Part shown: in pieces, positions 1 through 12,400 of the stretch
Layout: the number at the start of each line of letters is the position of its first letter
How positions within the stretch are numbered: position 1 is the first letter of the stretch
Origin: Tetrahymena thermophila SB210
Lineage: Eukaryota > Ciliophora > Oligohymenophorea > Hymenostomatida > Tetrahymenidae
Direction: 5' to 3'
NCBI RefSeq assembly: GCF_000189635.1
Contig: NW_002476262.1
Location: 124,001-188,000, forward strand
DNA: 64,000 nt
Notes under the pieces: generated by a model
Told to the model about the DNA's origin: nothing
The model's input: the letters and a program-made list of their open reading frames with translations, nothing else
Databases searched by the model: none
Translations under genes and position numbers: made by a program

Positions 1-100
1 ATATAATGGTTTTAATTAAAGAAAACTAGAATCTTCTACTGAAGATTTATATCTACTTTTCAAAACAATTTGATGTTATTTAATTTTTTATTTCTTACAG

Positions 101-922
101 GAAAACTTGTATGAACTACCAGAATTCAAAAGAGGTTATTTTGAAATTTAGGATGAAGCAAGTCAACTTGCAGCATTTAAAGTGAAATGTCAAATAGGTG
201 ACCATGTCTTAGACTATTGCGCTGGTGCTGGAGGAAAATCTTTAGCTTTTGCGCCTTATCTTAAAGGAACAGGTTAAATCTATTTGCATGATACAAGAGA
301 CTATATTTTATAAGAAGTAATCAATCAATTAATTAATTTAAAATTGGAATAGTTTTAATTTAAAAATATTTTATTTGTCTATTTAATAAAAAATATACTT
401 TTGACAACTTTATTAATAATATCTTATAAAATGAAAATAGGCTAAAAAAAGATTTAATAAAGCTGGAATTCAAAATGTTCAATTTCACACATAAGAAAGC
501 TTAAATAATAATAAAAATAAATTAGTTAAAAAATTTGATTGGGTAGTATGTGATGTACCTTGCACTGGTACAGGTACATTGAGAAGAAACCCTGATTTGA
601 AATATAAATTTTCGAGAAATAGACTAAAATATTTTGTAGATTTGTAAGCAAGTGTTTTCAAGGAGGCTCTGCCTTTTGTTAAACCTAAGACAGGAAAAAT
701 AGTTTACTCAACCTGTTCATTGCTTTAAGAAGTAATATATTTTAATTTTAGTATTTAAATTAACAATTTTTCATTATAATTTAGGAAAACATATTTTAGA
801 TCACAAAATTTTGTAAAGAATTTAATTTAGAAGTAGTAGATGGAAAGCATTTCTAAACAACCCCAGGCAAAGATGTAGAAATGGATGGATTTTTTTGTGC
901 TGTTTTGCAATTTAAAAATTGA
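101..922 (+). CDS. NOL1/NOP2/Sun (RsmB-type) RNA m5C methyltransferase, 3' part
   Basis: SAM-dependent cytosine-C5 RNA methyltransferase of the NSUN/RsmB family, acting on rRNA or tRNA. Three exons are in the window (101-316, 441-731, 785-922; all junctions phase 0), coding 214 residues up to a TGA. The order of motifs is the family's: the entry motif GYFEIQDEASQLAA, the SAM loop DYCAGAGGKS, motif IV DVPCTGTGTLRRNPD with the Cys that releases product, and motif VI YSTCSLLQEEN with the catalytic Cys. The N-terminal part lies left of the window; position 101 directly follows an acceptor (ttcttacag). The LRRNPD form of motif IV resembles alphaproteobacterial RsmB-like enzymes more than NOP2, so an organellar origin is possible (inference). 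The RNA target cannot be read from sequence. Confidence 0.9.
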
Positions 923-1483
923 AAGAATTAGCAATAGTGCTATTTAATGTATGTTACTAAAATATGTATTCATAATTTTAATTATTCAATTTTGTATTTT
1001 ATCATATCATAAAAGATTTTTATTTCTGATAAAAAGTAAATAAGTTTCTTACAAAATGCTGGTATTATTTGATATTTACAAACGATTTTACTCTTTTTCG
1101 ATTCTATTTTTACCACACAGTACATCAAAAATTTTTAAGCACATAAGTAAATAAATAACAAAATAGATAGTCTATATATTACTATTTGTTTTGAAATTTT
1201 TTAATTATCTGATGATAAATGATAAATAAAAGAATGTGTTAAACAAAATTAGAATGTAAAATCTAATTAATACTATAATGAAAGAATATTCAAAATTAAA
1301 ACTAGAAAAGTAAAAAATTTTTGTAACTAAGGAAATTGAGGTGAATTTTTTATTAATAAAAATAATAATATAATATAATACTATCTTTACGAGTACTTTA
1401 AATGAACAAGAGTATTCCATATTTTTATTATATTTAAATAATATCAAAAAATATAAATTACTTAAAAAAATTTGCACTCTAAA
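923..1483. other. Intergenic spacer
   Basis: A+T-rich spacer between two genes on the + strand. It should hold the 3' end of the methyltransferase transcript and the promoter of the START gene. No conserved element was recognised. A minus-strand open stretch here has the base composition of the spacer and no protein features. Confidence 0.6.
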
Positions 1484-2104
1484 ATGGAAAACACATACTA
1501 AAATATAACTCAAGCTACTTTGAATGAAGTCTAAGAAGTTAGAGCAAAAATAACTGATTGGAAAGAATTGAAAAAAGGAAAGCATTTAGTTATATATAAC
1601 ACTCAATATAAGGACTACTCTTTGAAGCTTACTAAGGTTATTGGAACTATTCCTACAAATATTCAAAAAGTAGCTACTTACTTTTTTAGTAATATTGATG
1701 TTTAAAGAGCTAATAGATCAGAAATGCTAACTCAGTTGAACGTTGTTGAGCAAATTGATGAAAATTCGTATATTATTTTATCAAAAACCAAGTCTAAGAT
1801 GCTTGTAAGCTCAAGGGAAAATATCAACGTTGTACGTAAAATTTAGCTAAGTGCTAATGAAATAGTAATCGTAAGATCAAATGTTGACACTCATCATAAG
1901 GTTGTTATTAGTAAAGACTCTGTATAATCATAAACTAAATTATTTGGTTTATTTTTGACAAAAGTTGACGAAAACAACACAAAAATTGAAGTTTACAATT
2001 TAGTTGATCCTAAAGGTAGTATTCCTTCATCTATCACCAATGGATTTGCTGATATGTAACTTAATGCTTTAGAAAAAGATATTGAAGCATTATTGAAGCT
2101 TTGA
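1484..2104 (+). CDS. START-domain (StAR-related lipid transfer) protein
   Basis: Single-exon gene of 206 residues made of little more than one START domain, the helix-grip fold that holds a sterol, phospholipid or ceramide. Visible family features are ITDWKELKKGKH near the N-terminus, IILSKTKSKMLVSSREN (the 's-R-D/E' strand) around residues 105-120, and VDPKGSIPSSITN near residue 180, matching the usual 'dp.G.iP....n' stretch before the C-terminal lid helix. The family domain is about 210 residues, so the protein is essentially complete. There is no signal peptide or membrane segment, so it is probably cytosolic. The start is the first ATG after an A-rich leader. The ligand is unknown. Confidence 0.85.
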
Positions 2105-2585
2105 TTAGTATTTGTGTAAAATAATAAATTAATGAATTTTATTTTAATATTTGGAAACATGTTAATGAATCTTATGTAATTTTTTATAATTTTTAATGTA
2201 AATTAATAATTTATAAACTTAAATATTTTAGAATTAGAATAAAATACATTTTTTAATAAGACCCAGAAATATATTCCTTATTTTATATTTTTATTCATTT
2301 AAGAAAACATTTTTTTCTCTTAATTTTATCAAAGCATATTTAAATATGGGTTTTTAATTCCAAAAATTATTTTGAACATATTTATGTATTATTTGTATTA
2401 AATTAAACTTAAATATTTTACCATAAAAAATTATATTTTATTTATTCAAAAATATCTTTTTTTAATATAAATACACTCTTTATTATGCTTCTTATTTTTA
2501 AGTTTTAAATTAAAATAAAATCTATCAATTTAAAGATGTAATTTGTATTACATATCTTATACTAAAATATAAATTTTTATTTTTT
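2105..2585. other. Intergenic spacer (convergent)
   Basis: Spacer between the START gene (+) and the first purple acid phosphatase (-), so it should hold both 3' ends. A+T-rich with nothing further recognised. Confidence 0.6.
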
Positions 2586-4300
2586 TCAGATGTTAATATA
2601 TTTTAAAATGAATTTATAAGCAAAATAGATAGCAGCTATAGAAGATATTGCTAAAATAGTGAAAAATAAGTACTAAGAATTTGAATCCACTCTAATGTTT
2701 TCGTTAGCTTTTACATGATTTACTGTTGTATTATCAAAATAGTGATTGGAGTGAATGCAACGAGTACTTTCAACTTTATTTAAAAGAGATCTAACATTTT
2801 GAATGCATATAGTTGTCAAGTTATAGATCTCTAAAATACCGTATCCAACATAATTTTTAATTTCGATAGCTCTTTCATCAGTTTTACCTAAGAATTATAT
2901 ATCATATTTAATGTTTTCCAAAAATTCTAAAACATGTCCACCGTTTCCTTATATGACTGAAATCATACCTTATGGATTGACTATATTATTGTCATCACCT
3001 TGGTAACTTTAGATACAATTATCGTAAAGTGGCTTTAAGAACTAAATATTTGAAAATATAATCATTATTTGTTATTTTAATACTTAAATTTAAACCAAAA
3101 TATTTCATCTATAAATCAACAAAAATTTAAGAGTTTAATTAAAGCATATAATAAGAATTATCTTATGAAATAAAATACCTAATAACGATGAACATGAGCA
3201 CCTAAATATAAGTCAACAGAGTATTTATAGAATAGTTCATCAAACTCTTTAAATGATTGAGGAAAGTTTGCGCAATCTGAATCTCCGCTACAATAAATAG
3301 GCTTATGACCAAATGCTATAATCCAAGGAGTTTAATTTCTATTTTATGTTGCTCTAATTAAATCCTACTCCACCCATTAAACCATTTTGGATTTTTCCTC
3401 AGGTGTTGCCCAAGAGTCGTAAAAATGTAAATTAACACCAATAAAATGAGCAAGCCCTTAATTAAAAGAATAGTAATTATTGCTAGTTTCATTAAAGCTA
3501 GGCATGCGAAATTTCTCATTATAAAATTTGAAATTATAATTGTCTTCGTGATTTCCTGCCTGCATTGCTGTAGGCCATTCTGCAACAAACTCTTCAAGAG
3601 AATCTAAGTAATGATCGCCTCTCTTACCATTAAACATGTAGAACTCATAAGCATAGTCTCCTAAAAAAAGCATAGAATCAATCTTCTATTACTTATTCTT
3701 TAGGCCTTCTTTTTTCAGTTATCTCCATCTATTCATATTTAGTTTTCCATCAGGAGTATTGTCTTAATCTCCGAAGAATAAAATTCTTTAAGGTTATTCA
3801 TTAAAATCTTCAATATTTTCTAACTTAATATGGGGAAGTTAAGAATTAAATGGACCTTTAGTTTCTGCTTTTGAGTAGAGGTTTCCATAAACAGTATATG
3901 TGAAAGGTACACCAAAAGGCAATGGTAGTCTAAAAATATGAACATATTAATTGTAGTACATATTAGTGCAAAGCTTATCATGATGGCAAAATTTTTCACC
4001 ATTCCACTATGAATGCACTATTTCTGAAAATATATTTCCATCATAAGTAACTACTTAGGAATTTTAGACTGTTACTGATATAGAACTTTACAAGCATTCA
4101 CCATAAGTTTAAAAAATAATAGTAGCAGAGTTCTTTATTTCTGTTATATTATAGTTTGAATAGTCTTCTCCAATTAAAAGTCTTACCTGTCTAGGTTTAC
4201 AGTTATTTTTTAAAGTCAGGTCATCATTTCTAAGCATTTACCCAAGGCAATTCGTACTTAGAATCAACAATATTGATAATATTATAAAAATTTTCCTCAT
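2586..4300 (-). CDS. Membrane-anchored purple acid phosphatase, copy 1
   Basis: Metallophosphoesterase of the purple acid phosphatase family, hydrolysing phosphomonoesters with a dinuclear metal centre. Two exons (4300-3179 and 3041-2586) encode 525 residues. The N-terminus is a signal peptide (MRKIFIILSILLIL...). Five metal-binding blocks follow: FFGDQD, LFLGDYAYEF, AGNHE, FGHKPIYC and LGAHVHRY. The intron falls just after the last block. The C-terminus has one hydrophobic segment (LFFTILAISSIAAIYFAY) and a short basic tail, predicting a type I membrane protein with a lumenal or extracellular catalytic domain. The neighbour at 5116-6809 is a paralogue with the intron in the equivalent place, so the pair arose by tandem duplication. 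Confidence 0.92.
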
Positions 4301-5115
4301 ACTTTTAAGAAAAAAATTTTTAATTGCTTTTTAGAGAATATAAATTAGATAGATATTCTTAATGTTAGTTTACAATTTACTTTTGGAATTGTGATTCTTA
4401 AAGTATGAAATCTAAATAAATAGAATTAAGTTAATGATAATATTTTGATTAATTAATATTGAATGAATAAGCAAAAAGTATTTATATGTTAATTAGAAAT
4501 AGATAGATACAACACTTTTCAAACCATCTAAAAATGAATGTTCTTTAATTTTCAAAAGTAAAATAAAATTGATTTAAAAATATTTAAACATAATATCAAA
4601 TTTTTAATTTAATTAAAATAATTCTTTGAAACATTCAGAATAATAAATCATATGATATTTATAAAATTCTCAAAAAATAAATGTCATTTCAAAAAATTAA
4701 TAGAAAAAATAAATTTTAAAACATTAAGAAATGAAAGTATTTATAATTTCATGGTTTATTTTTATCTTTTATGTAAATATTTTATTTATTTTAAAGAGTT
4801 TAAATATTTTTTATAAAAAGATAAATGCAAATAATAATAACATCTACATAGAATTTTTAAAAATTAATTCCAAAAGATTTTTTTTGATTTTACACGAATA
4901 GTTTTTTATTTGAATTTTAAAAGTTACAGATTTAAGAACGATATTAATCAATCAATCAATGACAAATAAAAAACTTTGAATTTTTAATATCTTACAATAA
5001 ATTACATATTTTATCTTATTAGTAAAATATTCTAAATAATAAATGATAAATTTGTTTCATACTAACTATTAGTCTTATTTTTATGAATTAAATATACATT
5101 TACTCATATTAAAAT
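4301..5115. other. Intergenic spacer between tandem paralogues
   Basis: About 0.8 kb of very A+T-rich DNA between the two phosphatase genes. It should hold the promoter of copy 1 and the 3' end of copy 2. No gene or conserved element seen. Confidence 0.55.
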
Positions 5116-6809
5116 TCATTTTATATTTATTTGATTGATATATTTATATTACATATTACTATTTTTGTGATCTCCCTTAAATTTTAAATATTTATAGATA
5201 AAAATAAATGATATTACTATTAAAAGAGTTAATAGAAATATTCTCCATATTAATTTTTTATTTTTATTTTGTTAATAATCATCAACAGGTTCTGTGTTTA
5301 GTAATTCACGATTAAACTTATGCAAAGAATAAATGCAATATTGGTCTTTTACTTCATTAGTTTAGGAATTTACTGCTTTAATGCATGCCCTATTTTTATC
5401 GTGAACTTCAAGTATACCATATCCTACTTAGTATCTAACTTTGAATGAGCGGGGATTCTTCCTATCTTAGAATTTTAGATTTTACTTAAAATCATTTTAG
5501 AATTCACTAATTTATCCACCATTTCCTTATATAACTGTTATCATACCTTATGGGTATTTAATATCATTTAGGTTACCCTCATAACCTTGAATGCTCCCTC
5601 TATACATTGGCTTTAAAATCTAATAATAAAAATTTTTAAATACAAATATTCTAACTTAAAAACATTTTAAAGGCGAATCTAATTTTGAAACTCTTCAATG
5701 AATAAAGCTTATAATTTTACTTCATGATAGTGAACATGCGATCCTAAATACAAGTCAACAGTATAATTGTAAAATAAATCGTCAATTTATCTATAAATAA
5801 AAGGTGACATAGAACAATCATCATTTTATACACAATAAATTGGCTTGTGCCCAAATGCAATAATCCAAGGAGTCTGATTTCTATTTTAATTAGCTATTAT
5901 TAAATCGTTTTCAAGCCATTTTAACATTTTTAGCTTATTTTAGTTGTCAGCCCATTGGCTAAAATAATGTAAATTAACTCCAATAAAATGAACTTACCCT
6001 TAATTAAAGGAAAAATAATTATTTTAAGTTTATTTGAAGTTAGGTAATTGAAACTTCTCATTAAAGAATTTAAAATTATATTGTTCTTCATGATTTCCAG
6101 GAGTGAATATGGTAGGCCATTCAGCTATAATATCTTAAACAGCATCTAAATATTAGTCTCCTTTTTCTCCATTATTCTAGTAAAATTCATAACCATAGTC
6201 TCCTAAGAAGATAAAAGACTCAATTCTCTCATTAAAATTTAGATTTCCTCTCTATTTTAGTTGCATGATACTCTAAATTGTAGAATTTGCTTGAGGAGAC
6301 ACATCTTAATCACCAAAAAACAAAAATTTTTGCACATTACATTCCTCTTAAATTAAATCTGGTAGTTTAGATTTAAAAACCCTACTTTTTGAATCACTAT
6401 CACCATAAACAACATAAGAAAACTAAACACCCATCATAACAGGAAGACGAAAAATATGGGTATACTGATCATAGTATAACTTTGAACATTTTTTCCCATT
6501 ATGGCAAAATTATTCTCCATTCCACTTAGAATGAACTATTTCTCTAAAGCCATCACTACCCTAATAAAGAGTTTCATTTTATTTGATGAAGATTTTAATA
6601 TGCGAGTGGATACATTAATCGTAAGTTTAAAATATAATAGTAGCAGTATTTTATATTTAAATAGGATTTTTATAATCAGTATAATCATCGCCTATAATTA
6701 ATCTCACCTAACGAGGTTAGCATAACTAATCTTATTAGGAGAAAGACTAAATTATTAGTAAACAAATTAAGAATAATATTTTTATTAGATCACTTGAAAA
6801 CTGTAGCAT
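5116..6809 (-). CDS. Membrane-anchored purple acid phosphatase, copy 2
   Basis: Tandem paralogue of the gene at 2586-4300. Two exons (6809-5721 and 5619-5116) encode 530 residues. The intron again follows the last metal-binding block. The N-terminus is hydrophobic (LIKILFLICLLIIQSF), followed by mature sequence starting near QPRQVRLIIGDDY. Metal ligands are kept: FFGDQD, FIFLGDYGYEF, PGNHE, FGHKPIYC, GSHVHYHE. A C-terminal membrane segment (WRIFLLTLLIVISFIFIY) is followed by a longer basic tail than in copy 1. Divergence between the copies is spread along the protein while all catalytic residues remain, so both are probably active. The start ATG is the first in frame ahead of the hydrophobic stretch. 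Confidence 0.9.
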
Positions 6810-7310
6810 TATTTATATCTTAAGCAAATTTAATTTAATATTATTTATTAAAATTGGTTTGTAAATATCAACTTGCTGTAAAGTTTTTCAATTAATTCCT
6901 ATAATAGTTGTAAGCATTAATTTTGTAAATTTTTTAAAACTATCAACAGATAAAAATATCTTAGTAAAATTAAAGATAAATACAATTCAGTAAATGACTT
7001 GATAAAGTCATAAAAAATAAGTATGTGAATAAAATTATTTGACATAACCATTTACTTCAATTACTTTTGATAATTTATCTAATTTTTTATTTTAAAAATC
7101 AACTAATCTATTAAAAAAATGATTTTATTAAATTTTCTTCCTAAATTCTATTTTTTGAGCATTTTTTATGTAATTAAATTATTTAAACCTTCTCAAAACT
7201 TTTTATCAGAAAAAATATCTAAGATATGTATAAATATATATATCAAATTTTATGCATCTTATGTAAAAATGTTTTTTTAAGATACTAAGAAATATATAAA
7301 TAAATACATT
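6810..7310. other. Intergenic spacer
   Basis: A+T-rich spacer between two minus-strand genes. No coding or regulatory element recognised. Confidence 0.55.
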
Positions 7311-7820
7311 TCAATAATATGTAAGGAGATATTCGTAAAAGGCCTTGACATATTAAGGCACATTGCTTTTAGCATTCTCCAACTTTTAGTTATATTTTGT
7401 TTGAACAAATTAAAAATATTAATTATAATCAATCTCCACATCAGAAATCATGTTAGAATTACCAAAAAGACCTATTTAATCAAGAAAACTCAAGATACTT
7501 AAAACAAAAGTTTTGTTATCTTATCCCTTATTTTTAGTAATTACGCTTTCGCATATGCTATAAATATCTTTATCAGTTTAGCTTTTAAAGATTTCAGAAA
7601 TCACTTCCCTTTCGTTTTTAGTCAGTTATTTTCTGCTGTGTCTGCTAGAATTGTTTTAAGCTATCTATTATTCTTACTTAGAAAGGATCTTATTGGCTTC
7701 ACTTTCATAATCTGTATTATTTACATTGGCGCCAGAAACGTCTATGTCGAAGTCAAAATCAAAATTTATTCTGTTGTAATCGCTTTTAACTAAATTATTT
7801 TCTTCTTTATTTCTGTCCAT
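7311..7820 (-). CDS. Uncharacterised 169-residue acidic protein
   Basis: Single-exon gene with no recognised family. It starts MDRNKEENN and ends AFYEYLLTYY. Residues 18-45 are strongly acidic (NFDFDFDIDVSGA...). A basic patch (SSRHSRKQLTKNER) follows, then a predicted helical C-terminal half containing ILSFLDQIGLFG. There is no signal peptide, membrane segment or metal motif. The coding call rests on an uninterrupted frame in which many codons begin with G, unlike the flanking spacer. It lies in a run of minus-strand genes but has its own spacer, so co-transcription is not implied. Confidence 0.75.
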
Positions 7821-8182
7821 TTTTTTTATTTAGTTTTAGTATTTTTATTGGTTTTAGATACTTATATCTATATTAATCAATAAATTATAAAAAGAGAAGC
7901 TTTTTATGGGATGAGAATCCAACAATAGTTATTAGATATGCCTGCCTTATCTTACTTGAAGAAAAATTAATTAATAATTTGTTTAATTTTTATTTTGAAA
8001 AAAAAAATATCCATGTTTAATTTTAATAATAAGAAGAATACCTAAAAATTATTTTATAAAATTTAGATCAAATAAATGAAAAAAAATTTATTATTTTAAA
8101 AACTCATACATGCAACATTTATTAGCATAAATAATTTAAATTATATATAAGTTTAATTAATCAAATTTATTAATATTTAATA
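7821..8182. other. Intergenic spacer
   Basis: About 360 bp of A+T-rich DNA between two minus-strand genes; nothing recognised. Confidence 0.5.
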
Positions 8183-9169
8183 TCAAGATTCACCAGATAA
8201 AGCAAATATTAGCACGTCCCCATTTTTTAATTTTTGATTTTACTCAAAATATTTTTTGATATCAATCATATTTTCATTACCCACAGTAATATTCAACAAG
8301 TAATTTTAATAAAGAGTGTATAATAAATCTTCTTTTTTTTCAATACTTGAAGCATATCTTGAATATAACTCATCAAGTTTTTCTTATGCTTTTTACTCAA
8401 AAAGTTTCTAAGAATTTAAAATTACAATTTTTATTTATTCATGCTAGTCTTGATGCTTTTATAATGAAAGTTAATGCAATTTAGTTTAAAAAATTTAGTC
8501 ATTAATCATAAATGATATTTCATTCTGATTTTACTTTCTGTAATCTAGTGTAAACTCTTATCCATAATTTTTTATTCCAAATTTTGAATCAATAAACTAC
8601 TACAAAGTATTATCCAAGTCAAGTTCGGTTACAATATACTTATTGTCTTTATCAGTAGATATTTCCATATGAATTTCTTCAGGAGACTAAAATTTCAATA
8701 TTTCTGTAGGTTTGAGTTATAGCTTCATCTCAACAAAAATTTTAGCTCTTAAGTTGTATAATGTATCATCTTAATAAACATTAAAGGAAAAACTTTTTCC
8801 AAGATACTATTCTGTAAATTGGAAGTTAAGTTATTGCTTTTAGAGCGAATCAATTCCAAATATAAGAGTACTTTTATTTTCTATTTTTATATTATCTTTG
8901 TATTGTGCCTGATGTGGTGCTGAAGATAAAGAGTCACTAAAATCTTGATTATTTTATTGCTCATTTTGATCATTTTTAATTATTTTTTATATTTTTAATT
9001 CTTTTATCGGGACTAACATTTATTATGAAATTATTTTCTTCACTTGGCTTAAATTTACTTCTCCTTCTACTTAATAATTTTTGCAAACCTGCTTAATGTC
9101 CTCTATCCTAAAGCTAATAGTAGTTGTACCTTATTATTATGGGTTAAATTTATGAACTAAACTAATCAT
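8183..9169 (-). CDS. Uncharacterised 328-residue protein with ubiquitin-like features
   Basis: Single-exon gene. Parts of the protein resemble beta-grasp (ubiquitin-like) folds. An N-terminal stretch TTISFRIEDIKQV is followed by VNLSQVKKIISQQM. A central stretch FSFNVYQDDTLYNLRAKI has the 'strand, DDT, LRxKI helix' look of ubiquitin-like domains. The C-terminus ends LKNGDVLIFALSGES, a typical last beta strand. Between the centre and the end is a charged region rich in Gln, Lys and Glu, probably helical. There is no catalytic motif, membrane segment or signal peptide. The ubiquitin-like reading is an inference from pattern only. It could be an adaptor or simply a ciliate-specific protein. Confidence 0.75.
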
Positions 9170-9427
9170 TTTTTATTCCTTTAAATATTTATTTTTAATT
9201 TGTTTAGATTTTTCTTTTATTTATTTTTTTTCACTCTAATTTCCTATTTTCTATTGAATTTTTTAAATATTCTATCATCTTTTTCAAATAATAAAAGGAA
9301 AAACAACTAAAACAAGAAGTTAATAAGGTAAAAATAAATACATATTTAACACAAATTTTACTTTTGCAAAAAATAAATAAAATTTAGGTTTTATATAATT
9401 TTTTAAAGAAGTTTGTCATCTTTACAA

Positions 9428-12400
9428 TCATTTCCTTTTTTTTTATTTTATTAAATTTTAATTTTTAGCAGGTGAATTATGAGCTTCAAACACAATTATA
9501 TTATCTTCTTGAATTTATTTGGCTTTTGAGTCTGCCTTTTACATAATCCATTCATATTTTAATTTGAGAGTTCCTTGTCCATCATAATCAAATAGCAGCT
9601 CTGTGCCAGGTATTATTTTTTCATTTGAAAAAAGACCTATAGTGTATCCACCTTTAGCATAGACCATTTTAGCATAAGAATTCTCTTTGCTTTTTGAATG
9701 ATTCATGAATCTGCTCTTTATTAGTGTAAAGAAAAATAGAAAAAATAAATATTTTTGTAAACAATTTTTTGTTCAATCTTACTTTATTTCCAATATATTT
9801 AGAGTCAACTGTTAAATCTCCCAATAAAGAAAAAATATAAAATAAATTGGAAGGTTTCCAAGAATCTCTAATTATAATGTCTAAATCCTAAAGTACTTCT
9901 CCATAATAAATAGTTATAAGATCTCCTTTTTACAAAGGATAAACATTGTATATTCCTAGACCTCCACAAATTTCTGAATTAGCTATTACAACTCTCTTAA
10001 ATTAAATAGAAAAAAAAATCAAAATAATTAAATCAAAATAAAAAATATAATTATTACTTAGACTTTGTTAAGTGTGATCTGATTGTTATTACATTTAGAT
10101 TTGCATTCAAAACACGATTTACATATCTTAAAAAATAGTTGAATTTTATATTAATGTTATTATAAAAGCTATTTTACATCTGGATCACATTCTACATTTC
10201 TCTTAAAACATATGCATGTGTTTTTAGAACAATTGTCTTAACAATTACATCCAAACCTATAAATTTTGCATTTTTTAGGATCACACATGCAATATTAATC
10301 ACAGAATCCTCTTTTTCTACAACTTTAATTTTAATTAATTATTCACAATCACTATTTTAAAATAAATTGTAAATTAAATTTACCAGCATTTTTTACAGCT
10401 TGTGTCCACTGGCTTTCTGTTGTGCCTATAGTGCACACAATGTTAATAGCTATCATCTAATTGTGTTTCGTTTTAGGTATTTGTATACCCATAACACTCA
10501 TCTTGATCTTCTTTTGATTCCTTATCACCTTTTTTTTGTTAATTATTCTCTTTTTATAATCCTTCATCTTCATCAGATTCTTCTTACATAACTTCAGGTT
10601 TAACTAAGAAAGATTGAGATTTTCTAATTAGAGCTTTCAATTTTTCTTATTTTATTTTTTCCTATTTTATATTTACCTCTTAAACAGTGTAGTTGCTAAC
10701 CACAAACTCTTTTAGTTTATGCATAAAATTCTAATTATTATCTTCTTCAACCTTCAATTTCAATTTTTCTGCCAAATTTAATTATTTTTGAGTATTTTCA
10801 TATTAACTAGGATTAATTTCATTTTCATTTTCTTCTTCTTCAAGAAGCCATGGGTCTTCATCGTCATCGTTATCATCAAAGTTTTTCTTAACTTAGAATT
10901 TCTATTAAGAAGTATTTGGAGTATTAGAAGATTAGTTTAAAATAGAATTACTCATTAAGTTTTATTCTTATTTTAATTATATCTAATCTTATTTTTATTT
11001 AAACTAGTCATTTAAAATCTAAAAATTTTCACTTTCATAGCTTTGCATAAACTACTCTACTAAATATATAAATAACAAATCACATCTAAAACTTAATTAC
11101 AATAGAGACATTTAGCAAATATTAAAATAAAATCTTTATTCCCCTAATTTTATAAATAACTTATCTAAATCTGAAAATTAAATAGGATAATTTAAGCTCT
11201 CTTTAATCTAAAAAAAAAATATATATTAAAAATATATTTATTTCATTAAAATTTTACTTATTTTATTTTCTCTTTTGTAAGCCTTTTATAGCAAAATTTA
11301 CCACAATATGTATCAGCCTACGTTGGCATAAATGAGTAATTAATATCAAAAACCATTTTCTAGTAAATATCAACCAAATATTAAATCATTCTTTCAGAAT
11401 ATTATTAAGTATTTTGAACAAAAGTGCTTGGATGATAAAAATCTTAACCCTATTAAATTACATTTCAATATAAATATGAAATAAATATTATTTTTACTAA
11501 ATTATAAATTGTAAACATACACACACAATCAAATTAGATTAAAAAGCTATTCAAGTTAAATATTAAAAAAAGTAAAATCATATCCTTATAAAAATTCAAA
11601 AAATCTTTAACTATATTTTCTAAGATTATTTAAAAAACTATTCTTAATTTTAAATAGTTTTTTAAAAACTCTCTAAATTTATATAGAAAAATATCAAAGA
11701 AAATCTCTAAAAAAATTACAAATAAATTAATTACTTTTTTTCGTTCATAAAAGTGAATCCTGCAATCGTAAATATAGCAAATATTGCAGTAATATTACTT
11801 AGACATAGCAGTTAAATCTATGATAGGATCAATGTGTTCGTTATTTTTTTTTTCTATGGTAATTCCATATCTATATTAATTAATTAGGAAGACATAGATG
11901 AAAGTTTAATACCAAAAATTAAATACTTACTTGTATTCTTTCTATTCAACCATTCTTTTAATATCTAAATATCTAAATTAATAATTGCATTAAAATTTAA
12001 GAATATGCTAAAAATTTACTTTAAAGCAAAATTCTATTATTTAACTTGAGGTTATTAAAAAAAAATTTGCATGAAGCTTGTGCATCCCAACGTTTTTTTA
12101 TAAGTCTTGTAAATATACCATATCCAAATCTTTTATTCTTTAAAAATTTATAATAAAACTCCAAGCTAATTTTAAATTTAAAGATACCTATGTCAACTAA
12201 TAAATTCATTTTTTTAATAATTTTGAACCACTTTTTAAATCTCTTTTTTTCAGATAAAGATTCTTTCATTTTAAGCTCATTCACAATTTGGTATAAATCA
12301 ATTCTTTCAATAACTGGAAAAAGCTACAGTAAAAAATCATCAGTCTAATTTTTTAAATTATGAAAGATAACTATCTAAATTGACTTTATAATTATTTACT

